A stretch of DNA of 36,943 bases from Tannerellaceae bacterium (GCA_031288515.1 JAITRG010000003.1:1-36943), one strand, 5' to 3'; shown: positions 25,075 to 33,407, counted from the stretch's first letter. Notes: generated by a model from the letters alone, not told the origin. A program made the numbers and translations.

Positions 25075-26943
25075 ATGAAAATAACATACCGTAAATTTCA
25101 GGTCACTGCCATTATTCTATTGCTCTTGACAGTAATTATATTCAGAAGCGGCGATATGTTTATACGATTCCTTATCGAACCGGAACTGCAAGCAATAGAA
25201 AAGCAATATGGCTTTAGCATACGCTACAAAGCTATCGCACTGAAAGGCTTAAATAAAGTGCAGATAAAAGGGCTTACCATTAGTGCGCCTGATGGTTCCG
25301 AACCGGTAGCAACAGCTAATTCCATTCATATAAAAACAGACGCCGGGCAGCTATTAAATAAAAAGATAGCCATACGACAACTCGAAGCGGATAAAGTAAC
25401 CATCCGTTTTAAACCGGATGATGCTTCCGGTACGGACTCCATCTCATTCGCCGGTAACGATTATATTTCCAAAGCGGAGAGAATCGTAAAAACCCTGTTC
25501 CGTTCGATTCCTGCAAATACAACGATTCATAACCTGAAGGCCATTTACCGGAGCAAAGAAAAGCTACTGACAGTAGATATTCCTGTATTTAAGGTAGAAG
25601 GCAATTCATTCGCAATGGAAATCCGGAGCGAAGAGCATGGGGTGGAAAACGAATGGATATGTTCGGGAACCCTGCCGGAGGAAGAGCAGCCTCTCAACCT
25701 CCGCCTTTATACGAAGGATACGGCAAAAAAGGTAGCGCTTCCCTTCGTCGAAGAAAAATGGGGAGCCAGGGTTATGTTTGACACGCTGGCTCTCGAACTA
25801 AGCCGGAAAGAAAAACAAGCCGGTATCCAAACGTTACAGGGAAAGGCCGGCATAAAAGGGCTTGTCGTATACCACGAACTTATCTCTTCCGGTACAATCG
25901 TATTAGACAGGGGATTTATTAATTATACAATAGACATAGGAAAGGACTTTCTGGAAATAGACAGCGCCACGACAAGCCTCTACCTTAACAAACTCAAACT
26001 GAATCCCTCTATAAAAATAGAAAAAAATAAAGACTGGCGCATCAGGGCTGCATTAGACAAAAAAGATTTTCCGGCGGAAGCCCTTTTTTCATCTATCCCC
26101 AAAGGTATGTTCCACTCCATAGAAGGGTTGAAAGCGGAAGGCATGATGACATACCATTTCTTCCTGGATGTAGATATGGCGGATGTGGAAAATCTGCGGT
26201 TTGAATCTACTTTACAATCCGGAAACTTCCGTATCCTGCGCTATGGAAACACGGATTTACGAAAAATGAACGACCCTTTCAGTCTCGTTATTTATGAAGA
26301 AGGCCGGCCGGCCCGTACCATCAGGCTGGGATATGAAAATCCCGATTTCCGTTCATACGGGTCGATATCCCGGTATCTCCCCTATGCCATCATGCATGCC
26401 GAAGACGCAGGCTTCATGCGCCATGCCGGCTTTATACCGGAAGCTTTTGAACGGTCGCTGGCGCAGAACATAACGGAGCGGCGGTTTGCCCGCGGAGGAA
26501 GCACGCTGAGTATGCAATTGGTAAAGAACGTTTTCCTCAACCGCGACAAGACCATCTCCCGCAAGCTGGAAGAGATCATGATTGTATGGCTGATCGAAAC
26601 CTGCCGGCTTACGTCCAAGCAACGGATGTTTGAAGTCTATATGAATATCATTGAATGGGGAGACAATATATACGGCGTAACGGAAGCGTCGCGTTATTAT
26701 TTTGCCAAAGAGCCTTCCGAATTAAACCTCGGCGAATGCGTTTTCCTTTCCTGTATCATTTCCGCTCCCAAACAGGCGCATCATCATTTTAACGGAACGC
26801 AAATCAAACCGTCTTTCCATGCTTTCTACAGAGACGCCGTTAAAAGGATGCTCCAAAGAGGCTGGATAACTCCGGGCGAAGCAGCTTCAGGGAATCCTGC
26901 CGTCACGATCAGGGGGCCGTTCAGGGAAAAACTGACAAAATGA
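25075..26943 (+). CDS. GT51 transglycosylase with AsmA-like N-terminal half
   Basis: A 622-residue membrane-anchored protein. One transmembrane helix lies at about 8-26. Residues 30-430 are a beta-rich periplasmic region with patterns such as VQIKGLTI and LEADKVTIRFKPDD reminiscent of AsmA/DUF3971 repeats. Residues about 435-590 are a GT51 domain: HAEDAGFMRHAGF (E443), RGGSTLSMQLVKNVFLNRDK (from R473), LTSKQRMFEVYMN and IEWGDNIYGVTEASRYYF. There is no penicillin-binding transpeptidase domain. It should polymerise glycan strands. It follows the sensor kinase by 39 bp and may be in the same operon. The AsmA-like assignment is by pattern only. Confidence 0.8.
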   Translation: MKITYRKFQVTAIILLLLTVIIFRSGDMFIRFLIEPELQAIEKQYGFSIRYKAIALKGLNKVQIKGLTISAPDGSEPVATANSIHIKTDAGQLLNKKIAIRQLEADKVTIRFKPDDASGTDSISFAGNDYISKAERIVKTLFRSIPANTTIHNLKAIYRSKEKLLTVDIPVFKVEGNSFAMEIRSEEHGVENEWICSGTLPEEEQPLNLRLYTKDTAKKVALPFVEEKWGARVMFDTLALELSRKEKQAGIQTLQGKAGIKGLVVYHELISSGTIVLDRGFINYTIDIGKDFLEIDSATTSLYLNKLKLNPSIKIEKNKDWRIRAALDKKDFPAEALFSSIPKGMFHSIEGLKAEGMMTYHFFLDVDMADVENLRFESTLQSGNFRILRYGNTDLRKMNDPFSLVIYEEGRPARTIRLGYENPDFRSYGSISRYLPYAIMHAEDAGFMRHAGFIPEAFERSLAQNITERRFARGGSTLSMQLVKNVFLNRDKTISRKLEEIMIVWLIETCRLTSKQRMFEVYMNIIEWGDNIYGVTEASRYYFAKEPSELNLGECVFLSCIISAPKQAHHHFNGTQIKPSFHAFYRDAVKRMLQRGWITPGEAASGNPAVTIRGPFREKLTK

Positions 26944-26993
26944 ATACAAATAACATTCTACATCTAAAAAGTAGCTTTCAACGATTAATTTCA

Positions 26994-27001
26994 TACTTTT
27001 G
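26994..27001 (+). promoter_or_regulatory. -7 element (TACTTTTG) before the aminotransferase
   Basis: TACTTTTG fits TAnnTTTG, 23 bp before the ATG at 27025. A TTTC at 26976 is too close to be a standard -33 box. Confidence 0.5.
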
Positions 27002-27024
27002 TCCGTCTTTTAAATAATAGAAAC

Positions 27025-28338
27025 ATGAAGAATACTCCTGTAGATTATAATATAACGAAGGAAGTTATTGACAGCTATGGCTTACCCGACTTCGGTAAGG
27101 CTACGATTCGTGAAGTAGTCGCTATCGCATCTCAATTGGAACAGGCAACCCAGACAGAGTTTATACACATGGAAATGGGCGTTCCGGGATTGAAACCGGC
27201 TCAGGTGGGCGTTGATGCGGAAATACAAGCGTTACGTAACGGCATAGCATCCGTTTACCCGAATATAAACGGAAGTCCGGAGTTAAAGGCGGAAGCCTCC
27301 CGGTTTATAAAAGCATTTCTGAATGTGGATGTGGACGCCGAATGCTGCGTGCCTGTTACAGGCTCCATGCAGGGAACGTATGCTTCTTTCCTTACATGCG
27401 GGCAATGCGCCGCAGGGAAAGATACGATACTGTTTATCGACCCCGGTTTTCCTGTACAGAAGCAACAGATTGTTGTAATGGGCTATAAATATGAGTCGTT
27501 TGACGTATATGAATACAGAGGAGAAAGCGTAGCTTCAAAAGTAGAGGAATATCTGAGTAAAGGAAATATAGCCGCTATCATATATTCTAACCCCAACAAC
27601 CCGGCCTGGTTCTGTTTAACGGAAAACGAATTACAGGCGATTGCTGCCATAGCCGGCAAGTATGATACGATAATCATTGAAGACCTGGCTTATTTTGCTA
27701 TGGATTTCAGGAAAGAATTAGGTAAACCGTTTGAAGCCCCTTACCAGTCGACTGTCGCCCATTATACAGATAATTATATTTTACAAATATCCGGATCCAA
27801 AGCTTTCAGTTATGCAGGTCAACGAATCGGGATAACCGCTATTTCCAATAAATTATATCACAGGGTTTATCCGGGGCTTACCGAACGATATGGCGGAGGC
27901 ACATTCGGCACAGTTTATATCCACCGGGTTTTATATGCCTTATCTTCCGGGACAAACCATTCCGCCCAGTTTGCATTGGCCGCTATGTTTAAAGCCGCTT
28001 CCGACGGAACATTCGATTTTGTTTCGGAAGTACAGGAATATGGGCGTCGTGCTAAAAAATTAAAGAAAATATTTACAGATCACGGATTTAAAATAGTCTA
28101 TGATCATGATTTGGATGAACCGATAGCAGATGGCTTCTATTTTACAATCTCCTATCCGGGCATGAGCGGTAGCGAATTGATGAAAGAACTAATCTATTAT
28201 GGCGTCAGCGCTATTTCTTTGGGGACTACGGGAAGCAATCAGGAAGGGCTACGGGCATGTACTTCGTTTATAAAAGAGCATCAATATGAGCTGTTGAATG
28301 AGAGATTATATATCTTTAACGAAAATCATCCCTTATAA
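27025..28338 (+). CDS. PLP-dependent class I/II aminotransferase
   Basis: A 437-residue fold-type I PLP enzyme. Motifs are EMGVPGL near the start, VTGSMQGTY (PLP phosphate site), IIYSNPNNPAW (PLP-ring asparagine), IIEDLAYFAMDF (pyridine-N aspartate), and the Schiff-base lysine K259 in QISGSKAFSYAGQRIG. It should transfer an amino group between an amino acid and a 2-oxo acid; the substrate cannot be told from sequence. It is a single gene with its own promoter. Confidence 0.85.
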   Translation: MKNTPVDYNITKEVIDSYGLPDFGKATIREVVAIASQLEQATQTEFIHMEMGVPGLKPAQVGVDAEIQALRNGIASVYPNINGSPELKAEASRFIKAFLNVDVDAECCVPVTGSMQGTYASFLTCGQCAAGKDTILFIDPGFPVQKQQIVVMGYKYESFDVYEYRGESVASKVEEYLSKGNIAAIIYSNPNNPAWFCLTENELQAIAAIAGKYDTIIIEDLAYFAMDFRKELGKPFEAPYQSTVAHYTDNYILQISGSKAFSYAGQRIGITAISNKLYHRVYPGLTERYGGGTFGTVYIHRVLYALSSGTNHSAQFALAAMFKAASDGTFDFVSEVQEYGRRAKKLKKIFTDHGFKIVYDHDLDEPIADGFYFTISYPGMSGSELMKELIYYGVSAISLGTTGSNQEGLRACTSFIKEHQYELLNERLYIFNENHPL

Positions 28339-28454
28339 AGCAAAGGGATCGACAGCCATTTTATTTTATTAACTTTTAAAACAGTATCTTGTATTTGTTT
28401 TTATTATAAAAAGCTATATATTGTGACATAATTAATAGATTATTCCTTACAAAT

Positions 28455-29048
28455 ATGGCAGCTTATAATAATATTTTTAAAATTAAACACAATAATCCGC
28501 TCCCGGCCAAAGGGAGCCTTCTCATATCGGAGCCATTCTTGCAGAATGCCTATTTCCAGCGTTCGGTTGTTTTATTGATTGAACATAACGCGGATGGCTC
28601 TATGGGATTTGTCTTAAACAAGAAAACAAACCTGATAATAAATGATTTCTTTCCCGAATTTGAAAACCTGTCTGATATACCTATTTATTTGGGCGGGCCG
28701 GTAAGTTCCAACCGGCTCTTCTTTATCCATACGTTAGAGGAAGTGATACCCGATTCGATTAAGATAACCGACGGATTATATTTTGACGGCAATTTCGATA
28801 AGTTGAAACAGTATATTGTAAATGGAAACTCGATCAAAGGAAAAGTAAAGTTTTTTCTTGGCTATTCCGGATGGACAAAAGGCCAGTTGGGCTTCGAAAT
28901 TAAAGAAGATTCCTGGATGGTCAGCCGGTCGGCAAACAGTAATATTATGCTTGCCGACGGAGAATTATTCTGGAAACGTTCATTAGAAGTATTGGGAAAC
29001 CAGTTTAAAGCCTGGATAAATTTCCCTAAAGACCCGCATTTAAATTAA
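28455..29048 (+). CDS. YqgE/AlgH (UPF0301) family protein
   Basis: A 197-residue cytoplasmic protein of a widespread family without a proven biochemical role. Family hallmarks are [52 protein letters not shown] and [12 protein letters not shown]. Length is normal. Its stop overlaps the stop of the convergent trmD by 4 bp, so no terminator lies between them. Confidence 0.92.
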   Translation: MAAYNNIFKIKHNNPLPAKGSLLISEPFLQNAYFQRSVVLLIEHNADGSMGFVLNKKTNLIINDFFPEFENLSDIPIYLGGPVSSNRLFFIHTLEEVIPDSIKITDGLYFDGNFDKLKQYIVNGNSIKGKVKFFLGYSGWTKGQLGFEIKEDSWMVSRSANSNIMLADGELFWKRSLEVLGNQFKAWINFPKDPHLN

Positions 29049-29728
29049 TACGTTCTATCCTGTAAATCGGGGCGAAGCCTTGCCGTGCGTTCCTGAGCTT
29101 GCTGTAAACGCCATTCTGCAATATTACGCGCATGCCCGGACAATAGTATATCAGGTACTTTCCAGCCTTTATATTCTGCGGGGCGCGTATACACGGGAGG
29201 CGCCAGTAAATTGTCTTGAAAAGAATCGGACAGGGCGCTCTGTTCGTCGCCGATAGCGCCCGGAATCAAACGAACGATAGCGTCTGCCATCACAGCCGCC
29301 GCCAGTTCGCCGCCGGTAAGCACATAATCTCCGATAGATATTTCTTTTGTGATAAGATGCTCGCGGATACGATAATCCACGCCTTTGTAGTGGCCGCAGA
29401 GGATTATCATATTGTTAAGTAAAGACATACGGTTGGCCATTGGCTGGGAGAATGTTTCGCCGTCGGGCGAAGTGTAAATCACCTCGTCGTATGTACGCTG
29501 CCCTTTCAGCGATGAGATAGCCCGCTCTACCGGTTCAATCTGCATCACCATCCCGGCCTCGCCGCCGAAAGGATAATCGTCTACGCGCCGCCATTTGTTT
29601 GTCGAGTAATCCCTGAGATTGTGTAATTGTATTTCTACCAATCCCTTATCTTGCGCCCTTTTGACAATGGAGCAATTAATCATCCCCTCAATCATCTCGG
29701 GAAGCACGGTAAGAATATCTATTCGCAT
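29045..29728 (-). CDS. trmD: tRNA (guanine-N1-)-methyltransferase
   Basis: A 227-residue SPOUT methyltransferase that makes m1G37 in tRNAs from S-adenosylmethionine and prevents frameshifting. Motifs are [25 protein letters not shown], and the trefoil-knot loop [14 protein letters not shown], followed by the C-terminal tRNA-binding domain. The frame extends to an ATG at 29746, but that lies inside the -7 promoter region (29744-29751), so [11 protein letters not shown] starting at 29728 is the start. Usual rpsP/rimM/rplS neighbours are absent, as is common in Bacteroidetes. Confidence 0.95.
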   Translation of the reverse strand: MRIDILTVLPEMIEGMINCSIVKRAQDKGLVEIQLHNLRDYSTNKWRRVDDYPFGGEAGMVMQIEPVERAISSLKGQRTYDEVIYTSPDGETFSQPMANRMSLLNNMIILCGHYKGVDYRIREHLITKEISIGDYVLTGGELAAAVMADAIVRLIPGAIGDEQSALSDSFQDNLLAPPVYTRPAEYKGWKVPDILLSGHARNIAEWRLQQAQERTARLRPDLQDRTY

Positions 29729-29735
29729 GGTTGAA

Positions 29736-29751
29736 TATTTTTGCAAAGTTA
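29736..29751. promoter_or_regulatory. Back-to-back -7 elements
   Basis: On the minus strand TAACTTTG (29751-29744) is the -7 box for trmD. On the plus strand TATTTTTG (29736-29743) abuts it and points toward the small ORF at 29782. Both fit TAnnTTTG. The minus-strand call is the firmer one. Confidence 0.55.
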
Positions 29752-29781
29752 CGATTACTTCTTCAGCATTCCACCAATAAA

Positions 29782-29904
29782 ATGATGAGATTCGTTTACT
29801 ACCTCTGCCTGATGCTTATTCTGATGAGGTTTACCTTATCGCAAAACATATCGGAGGCGAGGACTTTTTTGGTAATTCCATACGTCTCATACGCTTTACT
29901 GTAA
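29782..29904 (+). CDS. Doubtful 40-aa ORF with signal-peptide-like start
   Basis: [21 protein letters not shown] looks like a signal peptide and a plus-strand -7 box lies 38 bp upstream. The frame stops after 40 codons. A neighbouring frame stays open from about 29849 to 29957 and could continue it after a frameshift, reading [20 protein letters not shown]. It may be the frayed start of a lost secreted protein gene. No family is recognised. Confidence 0.25.
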   Translation: MMRFVYYLCLMLILMRFTLSQNISEARTFLVIPYVSYALL

Positions 29905-30124
29905 TCAAGTGGCAACGGGCTATGGATATATCCGGTATTGCAGATATCTTCTTTTAATTCTACTTTAACACATTATTTCTACTTTAACAGATTAAAAAAC
30001 GTGCGAAAAAAGAAGTTAAACCTGATACCGGCCCGGGAACCGCTTTTTCAACAGGAAAACTCCCCTGCTAAACGATACTTTTTCACCTTTCCTTTCAGCT
30101 TTCAGCTTTGTTGCAACCGATTGA

Positions 30125-30148
30125 CTTACAGGATGAAAATCCTGTAAG
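30125..30148. other. Perfect 10-bp hairpin with GAAA tetraloop
   Basis: CTTACAGGAT (30125-30134), loop GAAA (30135-30138), ATCCTGTAAG (30139-30148). On the plus strand the loop is a GNRA tetraloop, which stabilises RNA hairpins. No T-run follows, so it is not a standard terminator. It may be part of a non-coding RNA or an unrelated dyad. Confidence 0.55.
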
Positions 30149-30206
30149 AAGACCGTTCAGATTCCTTTCAGGAAACCGGAAGAGAGGGATTTATTCCAAA
30201 AAAAAG

Positions 30207-30316
30207 CGCTATACAGTCTTCAGTAAACCGCTATACAGTCTTCGACAAACCATTATAATGTCTTTACCAAAGCGCTATAATGGTTTACTGAAGGCGTCAT
30301 ATTGTTTTTTCAGTCT
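30207..30316. repeat. Degenerate 22-bp tandem repeat array, 5 units
   Basis: Units begin at 30207, 30229, 30251, 30273 and 30295, exactly 22 bp apart. The first two share GCTATACAGTCTTC and differ at three positions near the end. Units 3-5 are diverged versions (CATTATAATGTCTTTACC, CGCTATAATGGTTTACTG, CGTCATATTGTTTTTTC). A 22-bp period cannot keep a reading frame. It sits just 3' of the HAD gene (minus strand) and upstream of trmD. Confidence 0.8.
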
Positions 30317-30357
30317 TCTCAATGGTATGAAACAACTTTAGTTGAACGTATCTCCCG

Positions 30358-30990
30358 TTATTGCCATTGGAGGAATTGTTCGAACGTGATTCCTTTAAAA
30401 TCAGGGATAACCTTAGACGCTTTATCCAGTAACGATTCGACAGGGTTGGTGGTACTGAGGGCGATAACCTGCATCCCCGCTTCTGTCGCCGCCTGAATCC
30501 CGGCAAAAGAGTCTTCGAAAACCAGGCAATCGCCGGGGGACACGTTTAAATCGGACGCCGCCAGCAGATAGCACATGGGGTCCGGCTTCCCTTTCGTTAT
30601 CCTGTCTGAAGTGACGATTGCACTGAAAATCCGGTCTAATTGATAGAGCGCGATAGCCCGTTCTATTTTCTCCCTGTCGGAACTGGTGACCAAACCCATT
30701 GTAACCCGGCGTTTCTTCAGCAAATGCAGAAACTCCATCGAACCGGGCATAGCCGGCAAGGGCATATTCTTTTCGTATGCTGTAGATTCGCGTATGATTG
30801 TTTGTATCTCTTCTTCCGTCCGGTCATTAAAATGACTGGCAATAATATCGGGCAGGGTAGTACCTTTTATTATTCCGGCAAAATTTTCAATACCCGTGTT
30901 ATACCGCTTGCCCGCCTCGTTCCAGAAAATATCATAGATAGGCTCCGTATCTACTAAAACGCCATCAAAATCGAATAAAACTGTTTTCAT
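30358..30990 (-). CDS. HAD-superfamily sugar-phosphate hydrolase/mutase
   Basis: A 210-residue HAD enzyme of the beta-phosphoglucomutase/phosphatase branch (HAD-IA). The nucleophile motif is FDFDGVLVDTEP at the N-terminus, motif II is VTSSDR, the lysine is in ITKGKPDP, and the acidic motif is VFEDSFAGIQAA. A helical cap lies between motifs I and II. The frame opens at 31041, but MKTVLFDFDGV at 30990 is the family start and lies after the promoter-like box at 31028-31035. Substrate is not predictable. Confidence 0.87.
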   Translation of the reverse strand: MKTVLFDFDGVLVDTEPIYDIFWNEAGKRYNTGIENFAGIIKGTTLPDIIASHFNDRTEEEIQTIIRESTAYEKNMPLPAMPGSMEFLHLLKKRRVTMGLVTSSDREKIERAIALYQLDRIFSAIVTSDRITKGKPDPMCYLLAASDLNVSPGDCLVFEDSFAGIQAATEAGMQVIALSTTNPVESLLDKASKVIPDFKGITFEQFLQWQ

Positions 30991-31027
30991 CATTTCACGT
31001 TGAATCGTTGTATATGAATATGGGCCG

Positions 31028-31035
31028 TAAAGATA
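31028..31035 (-). promoter_or_regulatory. Weak -7 element (TATCTTTA) before the HAD gene
   Basis: On the minus strand TATCTTTA differs from TAnnTTTG only in the last base and lies 38 bp before the start. Confidence 0.35.
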
Positions 31036-31048
31036 CTTCAAGCGTTCG

Positions 31049-31990
31049 TTATTTCACCCTGAATAATTTATTTTTATAATCGATGATTATGGTATTTTCG
31101 AAGAAACAGGCATTTCCGGTTATCCCCCAAACATGAAAGGAATTATATACTTCTTCCCAAAGCCCTTCTTTATCATAGAAAACTTTTCCGTTTTGAAGGG
31201 TTTTCCCTCCAAATGCTACCGGTTTGTTTATTTCAAGCCCGTAGAAGGTTATTTCGTTCCCCCACCATAAAGGGCCGCTCAACGAATCGGTAATAATCGA
31301 ATTGGATATTTCCAGCGCCCTTTCTTTAGTTGTTACTATCTGGAAAGGGCTTGAACCGGTATCGAACATTAACGTACAGGCCTTACCATTGATGCGAAAC
31401 GGGAGTTTTATAATACCGTCTGCCAATTCAAATTCTTCGGCCGGCAAATCCTTATATTCGGCCGGCAGGCTGTCTGATACGGCAAGCCTGCCTGCTTTGT
31501 AGTCAATCGTCAGAACTTTATCCCGAAATAGATCGGGAGCAATCGTCCCGATATGTTTTGGCGTTGCCGAATGAATCGAATCTTTGGGGATTACGTCTCC
31601 GAAATTCCTGCGGCGCCAAACATCGACGTCATTAAACCCTACTGTTCCCATTTGCAGATTGATATGCTTGAACACGATACTGTCTACGCCTCGTGCCGAC
31701 CCTGATTTATCTGCTAAAGAAGGGTATTCGTCAAGATAAGGACGGATAGCGTTTCCATAGAATTGTGTTCCATACGTCCCCAAATCGAGTTGCATGGTGA
31801 AATCATGCGGCAGGTTGTCTATTTTCACCGGAATATACAGATAGGCTTTTTCAACATATTTCCCCGAAATAGTATCGCCTTCCCAATAGAATGGAATCCA
31901 TTCCAGGGATAAGGATGTTTTTTGCGAACAAGCGGTAAGGATTAAGAATAAAATAACTAAAATAATTCCTTGCTTACATATATGTTTCAT
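31049..31990 (-). CDS. Lipoprotein with two retropepsin-like domains
   Basis: A 313-residue protein with a lipoprotein signal (LTAC, lipid-modified C21), so membrane-anchored outside the cytoplasm. The body looks like a duplication. The second half has FDTGSS with D210 as a possible aspartic-protease active site and ends GITGNACFFENTIIIDYKN, the pattern closing bacterial retropepsin-like domains. The first half has QLDLGT (D69) in the DTG position and ends GTIAPDLFRDKVLTIDYKAG. If both halves fold this way, it is a bilobed pepsin-like arrangement within one chain, with DLG in lobe one perhaps inactive. It follows the slipin gene by 33 bp. Protease activity is inferred, not shown. Confidence 0.65.
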   Translation of the reverse strand: MKHICKQGIILVILFLILTACSQKTSLSLEWIPFYWEGDTISGKYVEKAYLYIPVKIDNLPHDFTMQLDLGTYGTQFYGNAIRPYLDEYPSLADKSGSARGVDSIVFKHINLQMGTVGFNDVDVWRRRNFGDVIPKDSIHSATPKHIGTIAPDLFRDKVLTIDYKAGRLAVSDSLPAEYKDLPAEEFELADGIIKLPFRINGKACTLMFDTGSSPFQIVTTKERALEISNSIITDSLSGPLWWGNEITFYGLEINKPVAFGGKTLQNGKVFYDKEGLWEEVYNSFHVWGITGNACFFENTIIIDYKNKLFRVK

Positions 31991-32023
31991 GGTTACTCAA
32001 TTTACTGTGTTCTTTCAACCGGT

Positions 32024-32905
32024 TCATTTCTCGCTGTTCCTGGCCAGCGCCGCCAATCCGCCTATAACGCCCAGATTCATAGAATCCAGTGCCGAGCTGG
32101 GCACGATTACCATAGAACCTTTCTCTTTTAAGCCTTCAAATAACATATTCATCCCTCTGAGGTGCAGGGCTACCGGATTATCGGTATATTTCTTACTGGC
32201 CTGTTCAAACTTCTCGGCAATCTCGGTTTCGGCCGTTCCCAGGATGACGCGGGCCCTTCTTTCGCGCTCGGCTTGCGCTTCTTTGCTCATAGCGTCGGCC
32301 AAATCCTTTGGTATGGCAATATCATTGATACCGACGGTTTGGCAGGTAATGCCCCAGGGGTTTGTGTTACGGTCTAAAACCTGTTGCAAATCTTCGGCTA
32401 TTTTATCACGCTCCTGCAAGAGAGCAGACAATTCGTGCTTGCCGATCGTATCCCTTAAACCGGTCTGGGCGATGTGTTCAATGGCTTTTTGATATTCCTG
32501 CACTTCCAGAGCGGCTTTTTCTACATCCCAAACCGTCCAGTATACAACGGCGTCTACATTTACCGGTACCGTATCTTTGGTAAGGGTTTGTTCCGCCTTA
32601 AAAGCGCTTACCCGCACCCGCTGGTCTACATAAGCGGCGACATGGTCGATAACGGGGATAATCATAAACAGGCCGGGGCCTTTCAAACCCTTATACTTGC
32701 CCATGCGCAACACTACGGCCCGTTCCCACTGGTCGGCAATGCGGATGGCGGAAGACAATAATCCGGAGAAGAGGAGCAGAAGCGCAAAGGCCAGGATATT
32801 TGCCATTTGCAAACCATACAAAGCGACTGATATACTAACCAGTATCAGCAATACGGAAACGGAAACAGGATTAAACCAGCTCTTGTTCATTACATTTGTC
32901 GTCAT
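32024..32905 (-). CDS. Slipin, SPFH/band 7 membrane scaffold protein
   Basis: A 293-residue stomatin-like protein. Two close N-terminal hydrophobic segments (about 15-31 and 35-53) precede the SPFH domain: ADQWERAVVLRMGKYKGLKGPGLFMIIPVID, then SAFKAEQTLTKDTVPVNVDAVVYW. A coiled-coil rich in Ala/Glu/Arg follows (EAQAERERRARVILGTAE). Such proteins form oligomers in membrane microdomains and may guard membrane stress. A NfeD partner, frequent with slipins, is absent. It begins 2 bp after the GntR gene, so both share the operator-controlled promoter. Confidence 0.92.
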   Translation of the reverse strand: MTTNVMNKSWFNPVSVSVLLILVSISVALYGLQMANILAFALLLLFSGLLSSAIRIADQWERAVVLRMGKYKGLKGPGLFMIIPVIDHVAAYVDQRVRVSAFKAEQTLTKDTVPVNVDAVVYWTVWDVEKAALEVQEYQKAIEHIAQTGLRDTIGKHELSALLQERDKIAEDLQQVLDRNTNPWGITCQTVGINDIAIPKDLADAMSKEAQAERERRARVILGTAETEIAEKFEQASKKYTDNPVALHLRGMNMLFEGLKEKGSMVIVPSSALDSMNLGVIGGLAALARNSEK

Positions 32906-32907
32906 AT

Positions 32908-33291
32908 TTATTCTTTTTTAAAGTTTTCAATCTTCTTTAATTCCCGGACGATTTCGTCAAGGCTGAAACCATAATTGAAGGCGATGGAAGAAAACTGCTG
33001 GCAAACCTCTTTTAGTTTATCTTCCCGTTCCTTATCCAATACTACCTGTTCCGTTTTGCCGATAAACGTTCCGGTTCCCTGTTGAGTCTCCAGAATGTTT
33101 TTGATTTCCAATTCCTTGTATGCTTTGGAAACCGTGTTCAGGTTTACTTTTAGCTCCACGGCAAGCGCCCTGACGGTAGGAAGCTGTTCCCCCATTTTAA
33201 GTTGCCCGGACGCTATGCCAAATCGAATCTGGTCGATAATCTGCCGGTATATCGGCACACCGGCGGAATAATCCAATAAAAACGTAATCAT
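32908..33291 (-). CDS. GntR-family regulator, YtrA type
   Basis: A 127-residue transcription regulator. The N-terminal winged helix has GVPIYRQIIDQIRFGIASGQL and the recognition helix region LPTVRALAVELKVNLNTVSKAY, with ILETQQGTGTFI as the wing. The C-terminal 45 residues are a short helical extension, as in the YtrA subfamily, without the large effector domain of FadR or HutC types. It is the first gene of an operon with the slipin. A perfect dyad overlaps its promoter, so autoregulation is likely. Confidence 0.92.
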   Translation of the reverse strand: MITFLLDYSAGVPIYRQIIDQIRFGIASGQLKMGEQLPTVRALAVELKVNLNTVSKAYKELEIKNILETQQGTGTFIGKTEQVVLDKEREDKLKEVCQQFSSIAFNYGFSLDEIVRELKKIENFKKE

Positions 33292-33318
33292 ACGGCAGAT
33301 ATTTTTATTATATAAACG

Positions 33319-33340
33319 TTGTACTATTGTTATAGTACAA
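33319..33340. promoter_or_regulatory. Perfect 9-bp dyad, probable operator of the GntR regulator
   Basis: TTGTACTAT (33319-33327) and ATAGTACAA (33332-33340) are exact inverted arms around TGTT. The right arm overlaps the -7 box of the gntR promoter by three bases, and the expected start of transcription lies inside the dyad. The GTAC-type arms fit GntR-family sites. Confidence 0.75.
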
Positions 33341-33366
33341 AGATATGAAAAATATGAATAATCAAA
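33338..33366 (-). promoter_or_regulatory. Promoter of the gntR-slipin operon
   Basis: On the minus strand TTTG (33366-33363), a 17-bp spacer, then TATCTTTG (33345-33338). It is 46 bp before the ATG at 33291 and covered by the dyad at 33319-33340. Confidence 0.65.
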
Positions 33367-33399
33367 ATTTATACAGGAATTTTATTTGCTTATTTTTAA

Positions 33400-33407
33400 T
33401 AAATTTG
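33400..33407 (+). promoter_or_regulatory. -7 element (TAAATTTG) of the GNAT/PP-loop/ParB operon
   Basis: TAAATTTG fits TAnnTTTG, 28 bp before the ATG at 33436. It is divergent from the gntR promoter, with the two -7 boxes 54 bp apart, so the GntR dyad might influence both. Confidence 0.55.

Larger units (their letters stand above)
29905..30357. other. Gene-poor gap with hairpin and 22-bp array
   Basis: Between trmD and the HAD gene no convincing full gene is seen. Apart from the small ORF, it holds two copies of TTCTACTTTAACA 19 bp apart (29958 and 29977), a GAAA-loop hairpin (30125-30148) and a 22-bp repeat array (30207-30316). A 69-codon plus ORF at 29938 crosses the hairpin and looks non-coding. 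Confidence 0.6.

Noticed and set aside
29938-30147. 69-codon plus-strand ORF
   Set aside because: Crosses the perfect hairpin and has no promoter or protein-like pattern.
30207-30316. CRISPR array
   Set aside because: Units are contiguous 22-mers with no spacers.
31989-32492. Plus-strand 167-codon ORF opposite the slipin gene
   Set aside because: Lies wholly antisense to a well-supported SPFH protein, with low-complexity Ser/Cys-rich translation and no promoter.
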